Notes under the pieces: generated by a model
The model's database searches: none
What the model was told of the DNA's origin: nothing
The model's input: only the letters and a program-made list of their open reading frames with translations
Shown here: piece after piece, positions 10,335 to 18,730 of the stretch
Position numbering within the stretch: the first letter of the stretch is position 1
Layout: the number at the start of each line of letters is the position of its first letter
Source: JACPFJ01 sp036504875
GTDB lineage: Bacteria; Desulfobacterota; Desulfuromonadia; Geobacterales; Pseudopelobacteraceae
Direction: 5' to 3'
Length of the DNA: 64,000 nt
NCBI GenBank assembly: GCA_036504875.1
Contig: DASXUK010000016.1
Coordinates: forward strand, 60,838-124,837
Translations under genes and position numbers: made by a program

Positions 10335-10365
10335 ATTATATTAAAATCACCAATAATACAAGTAA
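10335..10365 (-). promoter_or_regulatory. Candidate sigma-70 promoter for the pfa-like operon
   Basis: In the 385-bp gap between the divergent pfaD-like gene and the gene at 10661, the minus strand has a perfect TATAAT (10335-10340) in an AT-rich stretch about 60 bases before the ATG at 10274. The -35 is poor (an ACTTGT-like hexamer about 17 bases upstream). The rest of the gap holds a short direct repeat (TATGGCC, 3 bases, TATGGCC) near 10380 and no gene that I can support. Confidence 0.35.
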
Positions 10366-10660
10366 ATCAGGAACACAATTATGGCCTGTTATGGCCGCGT
10401 ATGTTGCCGGTACCAGAGGTTGCTTGTGTATCAAGGACTTAAGCTGCCAGATTACACGGGTCTGTGGGCAGCTCCGGCCGCTGTATCCAGTGTGCCAATT
10501 GAGACTGATCGTAAGACAGGTGACAGCTGGCAGAGTGGCGGGGTATTAGCCTGAAAAAATTGAAGTTAGCATCTGGAGCCTTGGCTGTTGTCTGTTCCGA
10601 AATATAAATTACACTTTAGCATATCCTCATTGCCTGTCATGGGGCGTAAGGAGACAGCCT

Positions 10661-11962
10661 TTGTCTCATCACAAGTCGAATAGTGTCTTTCAGGGACTAG
10701 CGGCGCGACTGAACCGGTTTCCGCAAGGCGCGCCTCCGTCTGATTTGCTGTATAAAATACTAGCCCTCCTTTTTACTGAGAAAGAGGCCGCCCTCGTGTC
10801 GCGTCTGCCACTGAGACCTGTAAGCACCAGCGCAGCTGCCCGCATTTGGCAAGTCACGGAAAAAGAAGCTTCAGTAGTTCTTGTCGGCCTGGCCTCGAAA
10901 GCTCTTCTTTTAGACATCGAGAAAGAGGGTGAGATGGTCTACCTGCTGCCTCCTCCGATGGCCGGCTTTTTTGAGTTCTCGCTCATGCGGGTTCGTAGCG
11001 ATATCGATCAGAGGCGGCTGAGCGAGCTGTTTTTTGAATATCTGAATGTGGAACAGGATTTTATTCGGGAATTGTTAGGCGAGGGAGAAACTGCAATCGG
11101 TCGCGTCTTTGTCAACGAAGCGGCTATCGGTGATAAATCCGGATCGGTTGTCCTGGACTATGAGCGGGCCAGCGAGGTGATTCGCTCAGCCAGCCATCTC
11201 GCGGTCGGGCAGTGTTACTGCCGCCACAAGATGAGCCACCTGAACAGGAGTTGTGATGCGCCACAGGAGGTCTGCATGACTCTCGGCATTACTGCCGATT
11301 CACTCATCCGGCACAATAATGCCAGAAGGATTGAGGCATCCGAAGGTTTGGACCTACTTCAGGAAGCCTGGTCCCGTAATCTTGTCCAATGCGGTGACAA
11401 TGTGCGCGAAGGGGTCAACTTTATCTGCCACTGTTGCAGCTGTTGCTGCGAACCGTTGCTGGCCGTTCGTCGCCTGGCCGCGCTAAACCCGATCCAGACC
11501 ACAAATTTTATCCCGAGCCTGAAACAAGAACAATGCTGCGGCTGCGGGAAGTGCGTAAATATATGTCCCGTGGAAGCGCTAGCCCTGGTCTCGGCCAACG
11601 ATTTTCGGGACCAAGGGAAACGAAAGGCGGTCTTTTACGAAGAGCGTTGTATCGGGTGCGGGTTGTGTACGCGCATCTGTAGGCAGGCCGCAATCAGCCT
11701 GATCCCCAGGCCTCACAGGGTGATAACCCCGGTAAATACGGCCCATCGGGTAGTGCTTATGGCGCTAGAGCGGGGAAAACTGCCGCAGCTGTTTTTCGAC
11801 AATCAGCTCTGCCTGAGTCACCGGGCAATGGCGGCGGTTATCGGGGCCATCCTGAAACTTTCGCCGGTAAAGCGTTTGCTGGCGCACAAGCAAATCAAAT
11901 CCAGATACCTCGAACGCCTATTGGAGGGAGTCGATGTCGGAAGATTAACGATCACTTCCTGA
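10661..11962 (+). CDS. Ferredoxin-type 4Fe-4S protein with N-terminal winged-helix-like region
   Basis: A 433-residue soluble protein. The N-terminal ~110 residues look like a small helical/winged-helix domain. The middle carries two unusual cysteine groups (CYCRHKMSHLNRSCDAP at about 187 and CHCCSCCCEP at about 259). The C-terminal part has two classic ferredoxin motifs, CCGCGKCVNICP (about 288) and CIGCGLCTRICR (about 327), enough for two [4Fe-4S] clusters. The start is a TTG at 10661 with AAGGAG seven bases upstream; no closer ATG keeps the domain. It is transcribed away from the pfa-like operon. Proteins of this shape are frequent in strict anaerobes, often annotated only as 4Fe-4S binding. 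Whether it supplies electrons to the neighbouring lipid pathways is inference from position. Confidence 0.75.
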   Translation: MSHHKSNSVFQGLAARLNRFPQGAPPSDLLYKILALLFTEKEAALVSRLPLRPVSTSAAARIWQVTEKEASVVLVGLASKALLLDIEKEGEMVYLLPPPMAGFFEFSLMRVRSDIDQRRLSELFFEYLNVEQDFIRELLGEGETAIGRVFVNEAAIGDKSGSVVLDYERASEVIRSASHLAVGQCYCRHKMSHLNRSCDAPQEVCMTLGITADSLIRHNNARRIEASEGLDLLQEAWSRNLVQCGDNVREGVNFICHCCSCCCEPLLAVRRLAALNPIQTTNFIPSLKQEQCCGCGKCVNICPVEALALVSANDFRDQGKRKAVFYEERCIGCGLCTRICRQAAISLIPRPHRVITPVNTAHRVVLMALERGKLPQLFFDNQLCLSHRAMAAVIGAILKLSPVKRLLAHKQIKSRYLERLLEGVDVGRLTITS

Positions 11963-12060
11963 TTGCCAAACAGAATGACTCCAGCCCCATTGTTACCTGC
12001 AGTCAAGCTGATAAACTTAAGCTATGCAAGCATATCCATCTGAATCCGCAGGGGGAAACA

Positions 12061-12603
12061 ATGGCAGCCAAAGTAACTATATGGTGCCCAAGTCTGGCAC
12101 TGGTAATTTCGATGCTGTTTTTAACTGGGGGCTGTCACACGCCACCCCCCAGCTACGACGTATCTCGGCCGCCGGACCGAGGTGTGCTGTTCGAGTACCC
12201 TTGGTTTAATGATCAACCCACCGGCATAGCGGTTTCTTCGGAGAACCGTATCTTCGTCTCGTTCCCCAGATGGGGCAGGGACCCGCTCTACTCGGTAGCC
12301 GAGGTGCTGCCTGAAGGTTCTCTGCGCCCATACCCGGATCTTTCGTGGAACAGCTGGGATAAACCTGGTGGAAAACAGCCCGCAGCACAGTTCGTCTGCG
12401 TTCAAAGTGTTTTCGTTGACAACGATGACAATCTCTGGATTCTCGACCCGGCTTCTCCCTCTTTTAAAGGTGTGGTCAAGGGGGCAGCCAAGCTTGTCAA
12501 GGTGAACCTGGCCGAGGACAGGGTGGAACAGGTCATTGTATTTGATGAACAGATTGCCTTGCCGAAAAGCTACCTGCTGGTTCCCTCATCTTGCGATGTC
12601 TGA
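12061..12603 (+). pseudogene. Truncated lipoprotein, major-royal-jelly/SMP-30-like beta-propeller fragment
   Basis: A 180-residue frame. It starts with a lipoprotein signal (hydrophobic run ending LTGGC, lipobox Cys about 23) and continues with GVLFEYPWFNDQPTGIAVSS, ISVSFPRW-like and NLWILDPASP segments, as in the first blades of major-royal-jelly/yellow family propellers. That family is normally about 350-400 residues. Here the frame ends abruptly after KSYLLVPSSCDV, where further blades should follow, and nothing downstream to 12920 continues it. I read it as a 3' deleted gene. The ATG at 12061 has a GGGGGA-like site before it. A functional short protein cannot be excluded. Confidence 0.55.
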
Positions 12604-12920
12604 TTAACAAGACTCAGACTTGCAAACGGTCGTGTCTGAAGCATCATCCATAGTCCTCATTCATATCAGCCCACCTCAAGTTATCCACTCTGTACATATA
12701 GTCATTGAAAACTATTTCTCGCGACAACCCTTGAACTGTTACCCTTTTTTGAATATCAGAATGTGCTGCATTTAGACCAGATTGGATTTGAAGGCAGACT
12801 CATTGCAAGCCGATTATTGATTCTTTAAATCTTGCCCAAGATCTTAAATCCTTGTATATGTAGGAATCATTTTTTAAGTATTTGTTTCAATTAAATAAAA
12901 TTTAATTAAAGGGTCTTTCT
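12604..12920. other. AT-rich leader before the aryl-polyene cluster
   Basis: Non-coding stretch of 317 bases between the broken lipoprotein gene and the first cluster gene. It becomes strongly AT-rich toward 12900. A weak promoter-like pair (TTGAAC, 17 bases, TATCAG) lies near 12730-12760, and no convincing terminator or riboswitch is visible. The promoter of the roughly 24-kb operon must be here or just downstream. Confidence 0.4.
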
Positions 12921-13649
12921 ATGCAAGAAAAAAAAATAGCTCTTGTGACCGGGGCAAGTAAGGGGATCGGAGCAGCTACAGCTTTGGTACTGGCTCGTGA
13001 TGGTTATGACATCTGGCTCAATTATCGCTCTGACCATACGGCAGCGGCGGCTATCGGAGCCCGGATCGAGGAACTTGGGCGGTCCTGTAAACTTTTGTGC
13101 TTCGATGTAGCCGACCCTGCCGATGTTAAGGCTGTTCTCGCCCCGCTGCTCGAGCATGAATGTCCATTAGTGTTGGTAAATAACGCCGGCTTTGCCAAAG
13201 ACGCGCTGATGGTGTGGATGGGCGAAAACGAATGGAAAGACGTACTCTCAGTCCACTTGGACGGTTTTTTCCTGGTAACAAGACTGCTCCTGGTTGGGAT
13301 GCTCAAAAAAAGGGCCGGCAGGATCATCAACATCGCCTCCACCTCCGGCGAAAGCGGCATGCCGGGGCAGGTGAATTATTCCGCGGCAAAGGCTGGACTG
13401 ATCGGCGCAACTAAAGCCCTTGCCACCGAGGTTTCCAAGCGAAATGTACTGGTGAATGCTGTGTCTCCGGGTTTCATTGAGACCGAGATGATCGAGGGGC
13501 TCCCTTTAGAACGTATACTCCCGATGATACCGATGGGACGAGTCGGCAAACCCGAGGAGGTAGCAGAAGTCGTGGGCTTTCTCTGTTCGGAAAAAGCTTC
13601 TTATATATCGGGGCAGGTCATATCAGTAAACGGCGGAGCCTACATGTAG
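12921..13649 (+). CDS. 3-oxoacyl-ACP reductase (FabG-type SDR)
   Basis: A 242-residue short-chain dehydrogenase/reductase. It has the NAD(P) motif TGASKGIG at residues 10-17, NNAG at about 90, and the catalytic Ser-Tyr-Lys with Tyr153 and Lys157 in NYSAAKAG. The C-terminus ISGQVISVNGGAYM is that of FabG. It would reduce the beta-keto group on each extension cycle of the ACP-bound polyene. It is the first gene of the aryl-polyene-like operon and is followed after 98 bases by a ketosynthase. FabG of primary metabolism cannot be separated by sequence alone, but the context makes the cluster role likely. Confidence 0.9.
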   Translation: MQEKKIALVTGASKGIGAATALVLARDGYDIWLNYRSDHTAAAAIGARIEELGRSCKLLCFDVADPADVKAVLAPLLEHECPLVLVNNAGFAKDALMVWMGENEWKDVLSVHLDGFFLVTRLLLVGMLKKRAGRIINIASTSGESGMPGQVNYSAAKAGLIGATKALATEVSKRNVLVNAVSPGFIETEMIEGLPLERILPMIPMGRVGKPEEVAEVVGFLCSEKASYISGQVISVNGGAYM

Positions 13650-13747
13650 CAGCAAGAGATTTTTCCTGTGAAGCTTTTTTCTGACCGGTTTGAATATTTA
13701 TCAATTGATTGGAATCAGTAGCTGTATTTTTTACTTAGCGAGGTCCT

Positions 13748-14968
13748 GTGCACAGAGTCGCCATTACCGGAATAGGCATTGTTTCCTGCCTTGGCAATAC
13801 TATAGAGGCTGTGGGAGCCGCATTAAAGGCTGGGCGCTCGGGAATAGTATTTGACGAGGAGCGCCGGAAATTAGGCTTCCGAAGCCCTTTGACAGGCGCT
13901 ATCTCCGGCTTTGATTCGCGGGCACTGCTCTCCAAAAAGCAGTGCAAGACAATGCCGGATTTTGCCGTCCAGGCACACGCGGCTGCACACGATGCGCTCT
14001 TGATGTCCGGGCTGTCCGATCAAGAAGTACAAAACCCGGAAACCGGCCTCATCTTTGGCTGTGATTCCAGCTGCATAGCGGCAATCGAGCAGGTTGATCT
14101 GCTCAGGGAACGTGGTGAGACAAAACTGATCGGAAGCGGCCATGTTTTTCGCTCCATGACCTCCTGCATCACGATGAATCTGAACACCCTGTTTAAGACG
14201 GGTGGCGCCTGCTGGACCATAAGTTCTGCCTGTTCCAGCGGCGGCCATGCAGTAGGGCAGGCCGCAGACCTGATCGCTTTTGGCCGGCAGGAAAGGATGA
14301 TCTGCGGTGGAGCTCAGGAGCTTAACTGGGAATCCATGTGCAGTTTCGACGCCTTGGGCGCCTTTTCGACACGTTTTGATGACCCGGCCAGCGCCTCGCG
14401 CCCCTTTGACGCCGAGCGCGACGGGCTTATACCTAGCGGCGGCGCCGCAGTCATCGTGCTGGAACGTTACGACCTTGCTGTAGAGCGCGGAGCAGCCATA
14501 CTCGGAGAAGTAGCAGGTTATGCCTTCTCCTCTGATGGCAGTCATATCTCGATACCGAGCCAGGACGGGTTGCAGCGCGCTATCAGAAAGTCCATTGAGC
14601 TGGCCGGGATCAAGGAGCGCGATATTGACTATATCTGCGCCCACGCTACCTCGACTCCCGCTGGGGACGCTGCCGAAGCGCGCAATATTTCTGCCGTCTT
14701 CGGTCCGAAGACACCGCCGGTCTCCTCGCTCAAATCCATGACCGGACACGAGCTATGGATGTCCGGCGCCTCGCAGGTGGTTTATTCAACCATCATGGCG
14801 CAACAGGGTTTCATCGCGCCAAACGCTAACTTCTCCAAGCCGGACGAGTACTCCGCGCATCTGAATATCGTAACCGAACGAATCGATCGAACTCCCGAGC
14901 ATGTCCTTTGCAACTCCGCCGGCTTTGGCGGGACCAACTCCTGTCTGGTGCTAAGGTTCAGCAGATGA
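13748..14968 (+). CDS. Beta-ketoacyl-ACP synthase (KS), cluster copy 1
   Basis: A 406-residue FabF/FabB-type ketosynthase. The active-site Cys162 sits in SSACSSGG; the His residues are in CAHATSTPAGD and SLKSMTGHELWMSG. The second His region departs from the usual GH(T/L)xGAAG, so this copy is divergent. The start is GTG at 13748 with GAGG just upstream (13740-13743). It overlaps the next gene by ATGA. Of the four Cys-bearing KSs in the cluster, it is one of two without an adjacent CLF-like gene, so it may act alone, for example in priming or in making a specific chain length; this is inference. Confidence 0.85.
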   Translation: MHRVAITGIGIVSCLGNTIEAVGAALKAGRSGIVFDEERRKLGFRSPLTGAISGFDSRALLSKKQCKTMPDFAVQAHAAAHDALLMSGLSDQEVQNPETGLIFGCDSSCIAAIEQVDLLRERGETKLIGSGHVFRSMTSCITMNLNTLFKTGGACWTISSACSSGGHAVGQAADLIAFGRQERMICGGAQELNWESMCSFDALGAFSTRFDDPASASRPFDAERDGLIPSGGAAVIVLERYDLAVERGAAILGEVAGYAFSSDGSHISIPSQDGLQRAIRKSIELAGIKERDIDYICAHATSTPAGDAAEARNISAVFGPKTPPVSSLKSMTGHELWMSGASQVVYSTIMAQQGFIAPNANFSKPDEYSAHLNIVTERIDRTPEHVLCNSAGFGGTNSCLVLRFSR

Positions 14969-16452
14969 CCTACGACTATGTCGTTGTCGGGGCAGGGATC
15001 TCCGGGATCACCTCTGCCCTCGCCCTTGCCAAAAACGGATTTCGCGTCGCGCTTTTGGAAAAGGCCGACCGGACAGCTCCGCTTCTGCGGGGATTTACGC
15101 GTCATGGTCTGAATTTCGACACCGGTTTTCACTACGCTGGCGGGCTCAACGAGGGGGGGGCGCTGGATACCTTTTTTCGTTACCTGGGCCTATCGGACAA
15201 CATCACCAGTTTTCCGTTTAACGAACTTGGCTTCGACATATTTAACTGTGCGGCCGACAACTTTGAGTTTCATTTTCCGACCGGCTACGACCGCATTCGT
15301 GAGGAACTCTACCTGGCATTCCCCAAGGAGCGGCCGGCGATCGATAGCTATTTGGCGCAAGTCCGTTCCATCAGCGCATCAATGCCCTACCAGAACCTCA
15401 ACGTGCCGATCGCACCCGATATAATGCTGCAGAGAGTCTTTGGTCCAACTCTGAAGGAAACCCTCGACGCCCTGACGCCCGACCCGCTTCTAAAAAGCTT
15501 GCTTTCCATGCATACGCTTTTGTATGGTGTGTCAAGCAGCGAGGTCTCCTTCGCCCAACACGCGGTTATCGTTGGCAACTACTATGAATCGGCACGCGGC
15601 ATCCGCGGCGGCGGCTTGAGCCTGGCGCTCGCCTGCGATGCCCAGCTCGAAAAACACAGCGTCGAGGTGTTTTGCGGCTCCGAGGTGGCAGAGATAACAG
15701 CCGGCACAAATGGGGCTTTCTCCGGAGTAAGGCTTAAGAGCGGTGAGACTATCTCAAGCAGGGGCTGTGTTGCAACCCTCCACCCGCAGCTGCTTCTGGA
15801 CCTGATACCTGAAGGCGCTTTCCGTCCTGCCTACCGCAGGCGGCTTGCTGCACTGGAGGAAACAGTCTCCGCGTTTCTAGCCTACGCTGTCTGTACAGAA
15901 CCGCTCCCTTCGCTTGCGGGGACAAACCTGTTTCTGCTCAAGGATGCGGAGAGTATCCACGAGATTGGAAAAAAGCCCATAGGTGAGGCGCCGCTTTATA
16001 TAAGTGGTGCCTACCGGGAGAGGGATAGCGAACCCAGCGGTTTTATAGTTATTACCCCTGCAAACTTTTCCGAAACCGCCCAATGGCAGGAATCGCGTTT
16101 CGGGCAGAGGCCGGTTGACTACCGGCAGTTCAAACAGCAGGCTCTCGAGCGGATATGGCGCCAGGTCGAGCTGCTAAGTCCTGATCTCTCCGGCAATATT
16201 CGCAGCCTAGAAATTTCCACCCCGCTTACCATCCGGCATTTCTGCGATGCGCCTTTGGGTGGGCTGTACGGTATCAAACATATGGTCGGCCAGTACAACC
16301 CATCGCCGACAACCAGAATGAAAGGACTTTATCTGGCTGGACAGGCACTGGTCTCCCCCGGTATCATGGGAGCCGTGGTTTCCGGGTTACTCGCCTGTGG
16401 CACCATCCTTGGCCACGAGCATATGAGAAAGGAACTGAAGGCATGTTGCTGA
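14965..16452 (+). CDS. CrtI-like FAD-dependent oxidoreductase
   Basis: A 495-residue flavoprotein of the phytoene desaturase/carotenoid isomerase-like group. The N-terminal dinucleotide fold is YVVVGAGISGITSAL, followed by LLEKADRTAPLLRGFTRHG and DTGFHYAGG. Near the C-terminus YLAGQALVSPGIMGAVVSG is the second FAD-contact segment. I start it at the ATG at 14965, which shares ATGA with the preceding KS stop; the longer frame runs back into that KS. Related oxidoreductases occur in flexirubin and aryl-polyene clusters. Here it could desaturate or isomerise the polyene. The exact reaction is not deducible. Confidence 0.85.
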   Translation: MTYDYVVVGAGISGITSALALAKNGFRVALLEKADRTAPLLRGFTRHGLNFDTGFHYAGGLNEGGALDTFFRYLGLSDNITSFPFNELGFDIFNCAADNFEFHFPTGYDRIREELYLAFPKERPAIDSYLAQVRSISASMPYQNLNVPIAPDIMLQRVFGPTLKETLDALTPDPLLKSLLSMHTLLYGVSSSEVSFAQHAVIVGNYYESARGIRGGGLSLALACDAQLEKHSVEVFCGSEVAEITAGTNGAFSGVRLKSGETISSRGCVATLHPQLLLDLIPEGAFRPAYRRRLAALEETVSAFLAYAVCTEPLPSLAGTNLFLLKDAESIHEIGKKPIGEAPLYISGAYRERDSEPSGFIVITPANFSETAQWQESRFGQRPVDYRQFKQQALERIWRQVELLSPDLSGNIRSLEISTPLTIRHFCDAPLGGLYGIKHMVGQYNPSPTTRMKGLYLAGQALVSPGIMGAVVSGLLACGTILGHEHMRKELKACC

Positions 16453-17672
16453 GAAGAGTTGTAATAACGGGGATGGGGGCGGTATCACCCTTCGGCCGCG
16501 GCCTTGATAACCTGATGGAAGGATTTCTTGAGGGGAGAAGCGGGGTTTCGCAGGTTCCGGAACTATCCGGGATAACGGGGATGAGAACCCGTGTGGCGGC
16601 CCTGGCAAGTGGTGTCGACCCGAAGGAGATTCCCAGGAAATACCGCCGCTCCATGTCGAACATGTCCGTTTTCGCCACTCTTGCCTGTCAGGATGCAGCT
16701 CGCATGGCGGGGCTTGACGAGTCGGATCTCGCTTCAGGCAAACTGGGGGTTTCGATCGGGTCGACAATCGGGAGCCCACAGACGATGCAGGAATTCTTCC
16801 GGGATTTTAATACCGACAACAGCTTGGAGCGGATGAAGTCCACGCTCTTTTTCCATATCATGAATCACAGCTGTGCCTCAAACGTGGCACAGACGCTGGG
16901 TGTAACCGGCCGGATCCTGGCCCCTTCCGCGGCCTGCTCCACGAGCTGCCAAGCGGTTGGCTATGCTGCCGAAATGATTGCCATGGGGAAGCAGGAGCTC
17001 ATGTTGAGTGGCGGAGCGGATGAATTCCATCCGCTCACATCGGGCACCTTCGATATCATGAATGCCGCCTCTACCGCCTTCAATGATTCCCCAACCCGTA
17101 CCCCGCGTCCATTCGACCGGGAACGTGACGGAATCGTCTGCGGTGAGGGGAGCGGCATACTTCTTCTTGAATCGCTCGACTCCGCCCTCGGGCGCGGTGC
17201 TACCATTCTTGCCGAAATCATTGGTTTCGCCACCAATTCGGATCCTGACAGCATTGCAAACCCGAATCCGGCTGCAATTGCGGACTGTATGCGACAGGCG
17301 CTGGTCGACGCGCGGGTGCAGCCCTCCGAGGTAGATTATGTAAATGCTCACGCAACTGCGACCGAGCAAGGAGATATTGCTGAGTGTGAGGCAATATCCC
17401 GCATCTTCGGCACAGGGGCTTTGGTAAGCAGCCTGAAGGGGCATTTGGGGCATGCCATGGCGGCCAGCGGCACGCTTGAGCTTGCTGCCTGCGTTGAGAT
17501 GATCAGGCAGGGGCTCCTGATCCCGACGCTGAATCTGGACAATATTGACCCGCTTTGCTCAAATGTTTCGCACGTGCAGGGAATAACAAAGCATCCAGTC
17601 GAAACGGTGATAAAGAACAATTTCGCCTTGGGTGGAGTTAATTCATCTATTATATTAAGGAGATATGAGTAA
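16443..17672 (+). CDS. Beta-ketoacyl-ACP synthase II-like (KS), cluster copy 2
   Basis: A 409-residue FabF-type ketosynthase: VVITGMGAVSPFG at the N-terminus, active-site Cys165 in SAACSTSC, and His in NAHATATEQGD and SLKGHLGHAMAASG. It overlaps the oxidoreductase gene by 10 bases. Its TAA overlaps the ATG of the following ACP (TAATG), so KS and ACP are probably made in fixed ratio. It would extend the growing chain on that ACP. Confidence 0.88.
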   Translation: MLLRRVVITGMGAVSPFGRGLDNLMEGFLEGRSGVSQVPELSGITGMRTRVAALASGVDPKEIPRKYRRSMSNMSVFATLACQDAARMAGLDESDLASGKLGVSIGSTIGSPQTMQEFFRDFNTDNSLERMKSTLFFHIMNHSCASNVAQTLGVTGRILAPSAACSTSCQAVGYAAEMIAMGKQELMLSGGADEFHPLTSGTFDIMNAASTAFNDSPTRTPRPFDRERDGIVCGEGSGILLLESLDSALGRGATILAEIIGFATNSDPDSIANPNPAAIADCMRQALVDARVQPSEVDYVNAHATATEQGDIAECEAISRIFGTGALVSSLKGHLGHAMAASGTLELAACVEMIRQGLLIPTLNLDNIDPLCSNVSHVQGITKHPVETVIKNNFALGGVNSSIILRRYE

Positions 17673-17932
17673 TGACAGACCAGCAGATCGTAGAACAAAT
17701 CAACAGTTCGCTAGCGGAGGAGTTCGAATACGAACTCGAAAATATGACCCCCGAAACAACGCTTTTCGAGGAAATGGGGCTTGATAGCCTGGACGTAGTT
17801 GACCTGGTGATAGTACTCGAAACCGCCTTTGGCATGAAGATACGCGAGGAGGAAGCAATTCGCAAAATCCGCACCCTGGGCGACATCCACAGTTTCGTCA
17901 TTGCCAAGAAACGCCAGACGGAGAACTCATAG
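17672..17932 (+). CDS. Acyl carrier protein, cluster copy 1
   Basis: An 86-residue ACP with the 4'-phosphopantetheine site Ser39 in MGLDSLDVVDL, acidic overall, of normal family length. It lies immediately after KS copy 2 and before an acyltransferase, so it is the likely carrier of the aryl-polyene chain that the transferase releases. It is distinct in sequence from the second ACP at 33771. Confidence 0.93.
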   Translation: MTDQQIVEQINSSLAEEFEYELENMTPETTLFEEMGLDSLDVVDLVIVLETAFGMKIREEEAIRKIRTLGDIHSFVIAKKRQTENS

Positions 17933-17935
17933 TAC

Positions 17936-18730
17936 GTGATCAAAAGTGACAGTAACCATCAACGCCAGGTTAACGGAATCCGCAACAGGATAGAAATCTT
18001 ACTGCTGAACCTGACCTTCTACCCCCTGATGATCTTGTGGGTTTTTGCAGGACTCCTTGTATCCCCCCTTTTTCTGGTAACTTGGAAAGTCTTCACCAGA
18101 TGGGATTGGGGCCGGATAGTCAGGCACCTGATCAGTATTCATGGCTATGGACTGATCGTCATCGTCTCTCCTTTCATCCGTTTTAAAGGCTGCCGCCTTG
18201 ACCAAATCCAGCGCCCCTGCATCATGGTCGTCAATCACCTCTCGTTTTTCGACAGCTATTTCATGGCCGCGCTTCCTTTTCATGACATTATTTTTGCCGT
18301 CGGGGCCTGGCCCTTTAAAATGTACTGGTACACCCTGTTCATGCGGCTAGCCCGTTACCTGGACGTGGAGAACAGTGCTTGGGACGAGGTGATCCGGATC
18401 TGCAGGGAATCCTTCGCCCTGAAGGGGACCGTGCTGTTTTTCCCGGAAGGGCATCGCAGCAGGACCGGAAAACTGCAGCCATTTTACTCGGGGGCTTTTC
18501 GGCTTGCACAGGAAACCGGCGTGCCAATAGTTCCTCTTTGCATCACCGGCACCGATAAAATGCTGCCACCGGGGCACTCCATTCTGCACCCGGCACGGGT
18601 GCGGCTCACGGCTCTGCCGCCGGTCCATCCCAGCGCCTTTCCCGGTCCTTCGGGTCACTTGAACATGCGGCAAGAGGTCTACGACCGGATAGCTAAGGCA
18701 TTGGAAGAGCAACAGGGAGATCTATGTTAG
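17936..18730 (+). CDS. PlsC-type 1-acyl-glycerol-phosphate acyltransferase-like protein
   Basis: A 264-residue membrane-associated acyltransferase. An N-terminal hydrophobic segment (about 20-50) precedes the catalytic NHLSFFD (HX4D, His about 101) and the acceptor motif FPEGHRSRTG (about 178). The start is a GTG at 17936, four bases after the ACP stop, with GGAG upstream. Aryl-polyene and flexirubin clusters carry such enzymes, thought to transfer the polyene from ACP to a glycerol-type or resorcinol/lipid acceptor. It overlaps the next gene by seven bases. Confidence 0.87.
   Translation: MIKSDSNHQRQVNGIRNRIEILLLNLTFYPLMILWVFAGLLVSPLFLVTWKVFTRWDWGRIVRHLISIHGYGLIVIVSPFIRFKGCRLDQIQRPCIMVVNHLSFFDSYFMAALPFHDIIFAVGAWPFKMYWYTLFMRLARYLDVENSAWDEVIRICRESFALKGTVLFFPEGHRSRTGKLQPFYSGAFRLAQETGVPIVPLCITGTDKMLPPGHSILHPARVRLTALPPVHPSAFPGPSGHLNMRQEVYDRIAKALEEQQGDLC

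Noticed and set aside
13871..14749. 292-codon minus-strand open frame
   Set aside because: Antisense to KS copy 1, which has clear catalytic motifs.
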